From Myoxocephalus aenaeus (Eukaryota; Chordata; Actinopteri; Perciformes; Cottidae), in assembly GCA_038501785.1 (NCBI GenBank), contig JBAMJR010000025.1:2276001-2340000 (forward strand): a stretch of DNA of 64,000 nucleotides, read 5' to 3'. Shown here one piece after another: positions 59,791-64,000 of this stretch. A model generated the notes under the pieces. The model was not told the DNA's origin. It worked only from the letters and a program-made list of their open reading frames with translations, and made no database searches. The number at the start of each line of letters is the position of its first letter. Position 1 is the stretch's first letter. The translations under genes and the position numbers were made by a program.

Positions 59791-60339
59791 CTATCAAACA
59801 ATCATGTTTCAATGACACGCAAGACTGGAGGCACGGCCGAATGGTAAACTGAGAGAGAGAGAGTTTTTCTTTGGGCTGTTTCTGAGATGTCACCTGTAGA
59901 ACACGTAGTTAAGCTGGAGACCATCTTGTGATCACATCAGAGTAGCGAGGCCAGCGGCCGCTTCTCCACTTCTAACCCCCATACCTCCAACAGTCTTGCT
60001 CCTGGCATTCAACCTTCGTTCAACTAAACCTTCACTTGGGTCTCAGCTCCACAGCTGTAGGGTTCTGTGACTGCATCTTGCTCCATCACGAGGACAGAAT
60101 ATGTCCACAGACATGAGCAAAGAGGTAGTTTCCCACTACAGTCGGTGTCTCCGGGACCAGATGTTTCCATGATGACTCACAAAAAACTATCAAAGCTTCA
60201 ATGTTGCAGATGGTACAGTTTTCTCTGTTATCTGGATTTAAAGGCTATGCGCAGAATTTTCCTGTATGCAATTACCAAACTTTTGAATGTGCTAATTCTT
60301 TGGTTTGAACAATGAAGGTACTGTGGCTGTTTGTTTAAA

Positions 60340-60545
60340 ATAAAATAATCCTTTATCAGTCCCGCAGTGGGGAAATTACAGGATTACAGCAGCATTGCTC
60401 ACAAGTGAATAAAAGATAAAAAATCAAGTAATATAAATAAACAGTAAAGAAGAATATTAAATATACAGACTGAATAAAAAAAAAAGTATATACAAGTACT
60501 TAAACGTATTGCACGTGTTGGATATTGCACCAGGTGAATGGTTAA
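60340..60545 (+). mobile_element. Teleost LINE-like 3' fragment
   Basis: AATAATCCTTTATCAGTCCC, GCAGTGGGGAAATTACAGGA, then A-rich text and TATTGCACGTGTTGGATATT. This follows the frequent teleost repeat with ATCCTTTATTAGTCCC and GGGGAAATT. No coding part. Confidence 0.55.
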
Positions 60546-60744
60546 AGTGTTCAGAAGTGTTCAAAGTGATCAAAGTGAGGCGGTTAATGAGAGCAGCAGT
60601 ACCAAACCAGTAGAGCTGCGACGATAACATTTAAAACAAGACATTATTCATTCCTCAAACATAAATTGGAGCAGCTTTAAAGACAATAAGAGATTAATGA
60701 AGCACTAGAATAATCACAAAGTGTTTCCCTAACAGACAAGTGAC

Positions 60745-60815
60745 ACCGTCAGGGTGGATTGGCCATTACCCGTAGGGTTGTTGGTTTGAATGCCTGGCCA
60801 CGTATCCTTTAACTC
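60745..60815 (+). repeat. SINE-like fragment with B-box-like motif
   Basis: GTCAGGGTGGATTGGCCATT and GTTGTTGGTTTGAATGCCTG give a rough A-box/B-box arrangement (GGTTTGAATGCC against GGTTCGANTCC). No intact tRNA fold can be built. Confidence 0.35.
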
Positions 60816-61094
60816 CATGCTGACCGAGTTACTGTAAATGCATCTGATGTAAAACAATAACAATGTGGTCCCAAAGGTGCCTCTATATTCTGTAACATCT
60901 GCCATCTCTACCGGTGATTAATGGGGACACTGATAGATGACTGCATCAATAACGGTCCAGGCAGTACTAGAACATTGGAAGATGAAGACGTAAATTAAGA
61001 ATTACATGCAACAGTGGCTATAAACAAAGTCTTCCCCATCAGAGAACTTAAAAACTTAAGATCACCATGGAGTTCACATGATGATGTGCTCCAT

Positions 61095-61095
<1 letters not shown>

Positions 61096-61153
<58 letters not shown>
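61096..61153. repeat. (ATG)n microsatellite
   Basis: About 19 uninterrupted ATG units. Confidence 0.97.
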
Positions 61154-61344
61154 CCAGGACCGGGAAACATGGCAGAGGGAAAAAGACATTCAGCATTATT
61201 TTTAAATGGACATATTTGGCGTTTACACTTCTCAATACCTCCCTCTCATGAGTAAGAGACAGGCGAGGCCGTTTGCAATGAAGACTCTGTGACGACCTTG
61301 GTGCCTTTGCAAAGCTCTACGACCTCAACGCCTTCTCACTGCAT

Positions 61345-61520
61345 GTTACCTTCACCTATTCACACACTCATTCACACAGTGACATAACACACTCATTCAC
61401 ACAGTGACATAACACACACACACACACATTCACACCGTGACATAACACACACACACACACACATTCACACAATGACATAACACACATCCACACAGTGACA
61501 TAACACACACACAGATGGCA
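61345..61520. repeat. ~30-bp tandem repeat, TTCACACAGTGACATAACAC
   Basis: Five copies separated by (CA)n stretches of varying length. Confidence 0.88.
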
Positions 61521-61585
61521 CAACCTTAATCAGGAGCAATCAGGGGTTCAGTATCGTGCCCAAGGGGTCATACCCATTCTGACCA

Positions 61586-61624
61586 ATGCTTTTCCATGAC
61601 TTTTCCATGACTTTTCCATGACTT
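61586..61624. repeat. 11-bp tandem repeat CTTTTCCATGA, 3 copies
   Basis: Three exact units followed by a related CTCCATGACC. Similar text is common inside teleost repeats. Confidence 0.85.
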
Positions 61625-61904
61625 TAAACCAAATCTCCATGACCAAACATTTAGTGAAATCTGGGTGTAAACATGAAAAAGTGAGTAAATGTAGTATTAA
61701 TGAGAATACAAAGCATACAGTAAACCTTAAATGACACAAATGAATGAGACAATAGTTTGATTAAAAGAATAAACATGTATATAGATGCCTGCATAATACG
61801 TGAAATTAGTACTAAAGTAGTTAAATAACTGTAACTTAAAAACAACTCAAGATGTTAAGACTTGGTTCCACATGGGACACAAGGTGTTTGTGCTCTCAGG
61901 ATCC

Positions 61905-62110
61905 CACGGCCTCGGGCGAGGTGACAAGCCTCCCTCCACGCTGCAGCCCGGCCAGCAATCACCAATCAGCCTCTCGCCGCATGAGCCGCTCTCTGCACCC
62001 GAGAGGAAGCGAAGGTGACGACGGTCCCGCGGCGTTCTGAATTGCTGCGCTGCCGTTAGCGCCCCACCCCGAGCGGCCGCCGCCACCGCCGCCGCTGGAA
62101 CTCGCCGGCT
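61905..62110 (+). promoter_or_regulatory. Small CpG-rich segment with a CCAAT box, candidate promoter
   Basis: The most CpG-dense non-element stretch in the window (CTCGCCGC, GACGACGGTC, CCGCGGCG, GAGCGGCCGCCGCC, CGCCGGC). ACCAATCAGC at 61961-61970 fits the NF-Y CCAAT consensus. There is no TATA box. No transcript or coding exon can be tied to it; the strand is a guess from the CCAAT orientation. Confidence 0.25.
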
Positions 62111-62895
62111 CCAGCGTTTACCGTGAAAACTTGCTTCTGTGCAGAGGAGTGACTGATGAGAGTGAGTAGGATAAGAGACGTGGACGAATGGACTCCGCTG
62201 CCTCCTCTGAACTGTGTCTGCCTGTTGTGTTTCTACACGAGAATCAGTCAGTCAACATCCAGTTAGATGATCTGTTCATCGCATCACTTCATGAGACCAA
62301 CAGGTGTTTTGGCCTAACGAGAGGCTGGCCTTAACGTTAAATTATGAAAATTCTGCAAGATTTTTATTTTGCAATAAAACACACCAATGCTCAATTCAAA
62401 TGATCTGGTATGACCAGCAATTCCTGCTGGCTAATGTTAGCCAACATAACCTGGATTCAGCTGTGTCCCTGACATTATTGAGTCATTGTTATATGCACAT
62501 GACTTTACTTTTTTAAACCCGAACACAACACCTTTTTTTGTTTTGAGCAAACCTTCTGGCTCGGGTTGGATGTAACTTAACAATACAATCCTCTGCGTTG
62601 ATCTGTTGGAAGTAGATATGCAATGCCCTCTGGGAAGTGGAACACACGTTAATGTGTTGCATTTACCCGGCGAGCTGAAGGAGTCGGCTCAGACTCAGCA
62701 GCTCGTAGGGTCTGAACCCCAGTCCTAGACCCGGGCAGATCGCTGCAGGATCTGCAAAAGCACGCTTTAAATATGATGACGTTGATTAATTGTCCATCCA
62801 TTCAACACTTGAATGAGTGCATCATCTCAACACCCACGAGCCAGACGTTAAAGATATTTGCTATAAATATTCCTATGTCCATGGGAAGGGTTCTT
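62111..62895. other. Unique-looking tract, nothing recognised
   Basis: No gene, repeat array or element recognised. Confidence 0.5.
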
Positions 62896-62949
62896 GTGTA
62901 TTTGTATGGGATCGTATTAGGGGACTAATACGATCCCATACAAATACAC
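62896..62949. repeat. Perfect inverted repeat, 25-bp arms, 4-bp spacer
   Basis: Arms 62896-62920 and 62925-62949 are exact reverse complements around GGGA. No TIR motif or target duplication at the ends. Confidence 0.96.
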
Positions 62950-64000
62950 TACAGTCTTTACGAAGCATATTCTCTTCTCAGAGTTTGAAACACCCCGACC
63001 CCCCGAGTACACAGCTGAAACTTATTTGTGTGTAGTCAATCAGTTTCTCTGTCTGGGAGAGTTTAGGCGACAGGAAGACACTTAGGGCTTGAAGGGGCCC
63101 TCCCTTTTATTTCCTTAATTACCAATCATTTGATAGATTTATGTTTTTGTCAAGGCTGTGGAATGTGTGAATAGAAATTGGCTTTTCATTCCACATTGAG
63201 CATTTGGCAAGCTGCAGCAACATAAACATTTTAGCACCCTGATGTACGAAGCCCACCTGGCATCAACACGTCTCGTAAAAGAAAGATTTAGCCGCAGCAC
63301 AGACAGTTTCCAGGGAGCGATTAAAGTCTTTTTCTTCTCTCTCGTGGAGTTTGATGCGACCGCTAGCCGCCGTCTCGGCTGCAGAGGAGACGGTGGTCCG
63401 TCTGAAGAAACACAGTCTCAGGCGGATCACTCCGATAGACGGGTGGAGCCGAACGCCAGGTGTGAGGTAGAGGAGGGATGAGGTTAAAAATAAATGTTTT
63501 CTAAAGCGGACCGCAGTATTAAAATATTAAAGCAGCGGACAACATGGCCAGTAGCCTCTTGGCACATTTAAGACCCCGGTTCTAGACGTACCCTCCCGAA
63601 GGATATCAAGAATGCACACAGGCTATACAGACAGGTGAGTAATAGGTCATTAAATGAGTGAACATCGTAAACAGTTGCCGAATTACACATCCGGAGCAAC
63701 ATGCGCATTCATTTGGAGTCGTGTGTCCGGTGATGGGATGGATCTCAGTCTCTTTTTGCTGTTTTTGGTCTCCACCAACGGCTGAGGGAATATCTGTCTC
63801 TGTAGCTGCTAAATGTTGGACAATGTTCAGCAGCTCTCTGCTCAGCGTGTCTGTGTGGACAGGTGGAGCGCACGGTGCTGTGAGAGCTGGAAGGAGTTAG
63901 AATCAATCACACAAGTTGCAAATCATAAAAGCAAAAAATAATGTGTTCCCAGATAGATAAAGCCTTCAGATTCACATGAGGATCTGTTGCCACAGATGAG
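62950..64000. other. Unique-looking tract to the right edge
   Basis: No gene recognised. The AT-rich stretch 63080-63240, free of simple repeats, is a candidate conserved non-coding element by appearance only. Confidence 0.45.

Noticed and set aside
60745..60815. tRNA gene
   Set aside because: A B-box-like motif is present, but no cloverleaf can be formed and the A box is poor; a SINE remnant fits better.

Overview
This window looks like non-coding chromosomal DNA of a teleost fish, most likely a percomorph. The evidence is the repeat content. There are 3' ends of fish-type L2/CR1, RTE and other LINEs, a Tx1-like (L1-group) LINE, hAT remnants, several MITE-like families with copies in the window, the teleost SINE/LINE 3' tail containing CGCTTTGGATAAAAGC-type sequence, and a very high load of (TG/CA)n, (GA/CT)n and trinucleotide microsatellites. 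I find no complete protein-coding host gene, no rRNA, no convincing tRNA and no CRISPR array. Nearly all long open frames are artefacts of microsatellites or of tandem repeats whose unit length is a multiple of three. The window is best read as intergenic DNA or a very long intron. The best host-gene hint is one possible coding exon on the minus strand (27092-27204) with a good ATG context and a consensus splice donor.

Layout. 1-10 kb: a 45-bp tandem repeat, a hAT-like terminal fragment, microsatellites and quiet unique sequence. 10-12 kb: an internally deleted Tx1-like LINE in which the start and end of ORF1 are joined out of frame. 12.9-17.5 kb: a perfect 43-bp-arm palindrome; a huge ~1.5 kb, ~12-bp minisatellite (consensus ACAAACAACCAG); a 5'-truncated minus-strand L2/CR1-like LINE that sits inside that array; and a 115-bp sequence present twice without a mismatch, once inside the LINE. 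18-33 kb: a second long palindrome, a 170-bp MITE, copies of two dispersed families, the candidate exon, a ~180-bp tandem array and a hAT MITE. 33-43 kb: dense microsatellites, 14 tandem copies of a 26/27-bp unit centred on the CRE palindrome TGACGTCA, an L2-like RT scrap running into a 28-bp minisatellite, a 19-copy CAG run, and an ~860-bp array of CACCTG E-boxes. 43-64 kb: the C-terminal part of a hAT transposase split by foreign sequence, second copies of the dispersed families, a 93-bp near-identical inverted pair, a gag-like retroelement leader split by a 633-bp MITE, a small CpG-rich candidate promoter and a third palindrome.

Nothing forms an operon-like or multi-gene system. The interest lies in repeat biology: nested insertions, regulatory-motif minisatellites, and short perfect palindromes that look like template-switch products. 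No database search was possible, so family names rest on recognised protein motifs and 3'-end signatures.
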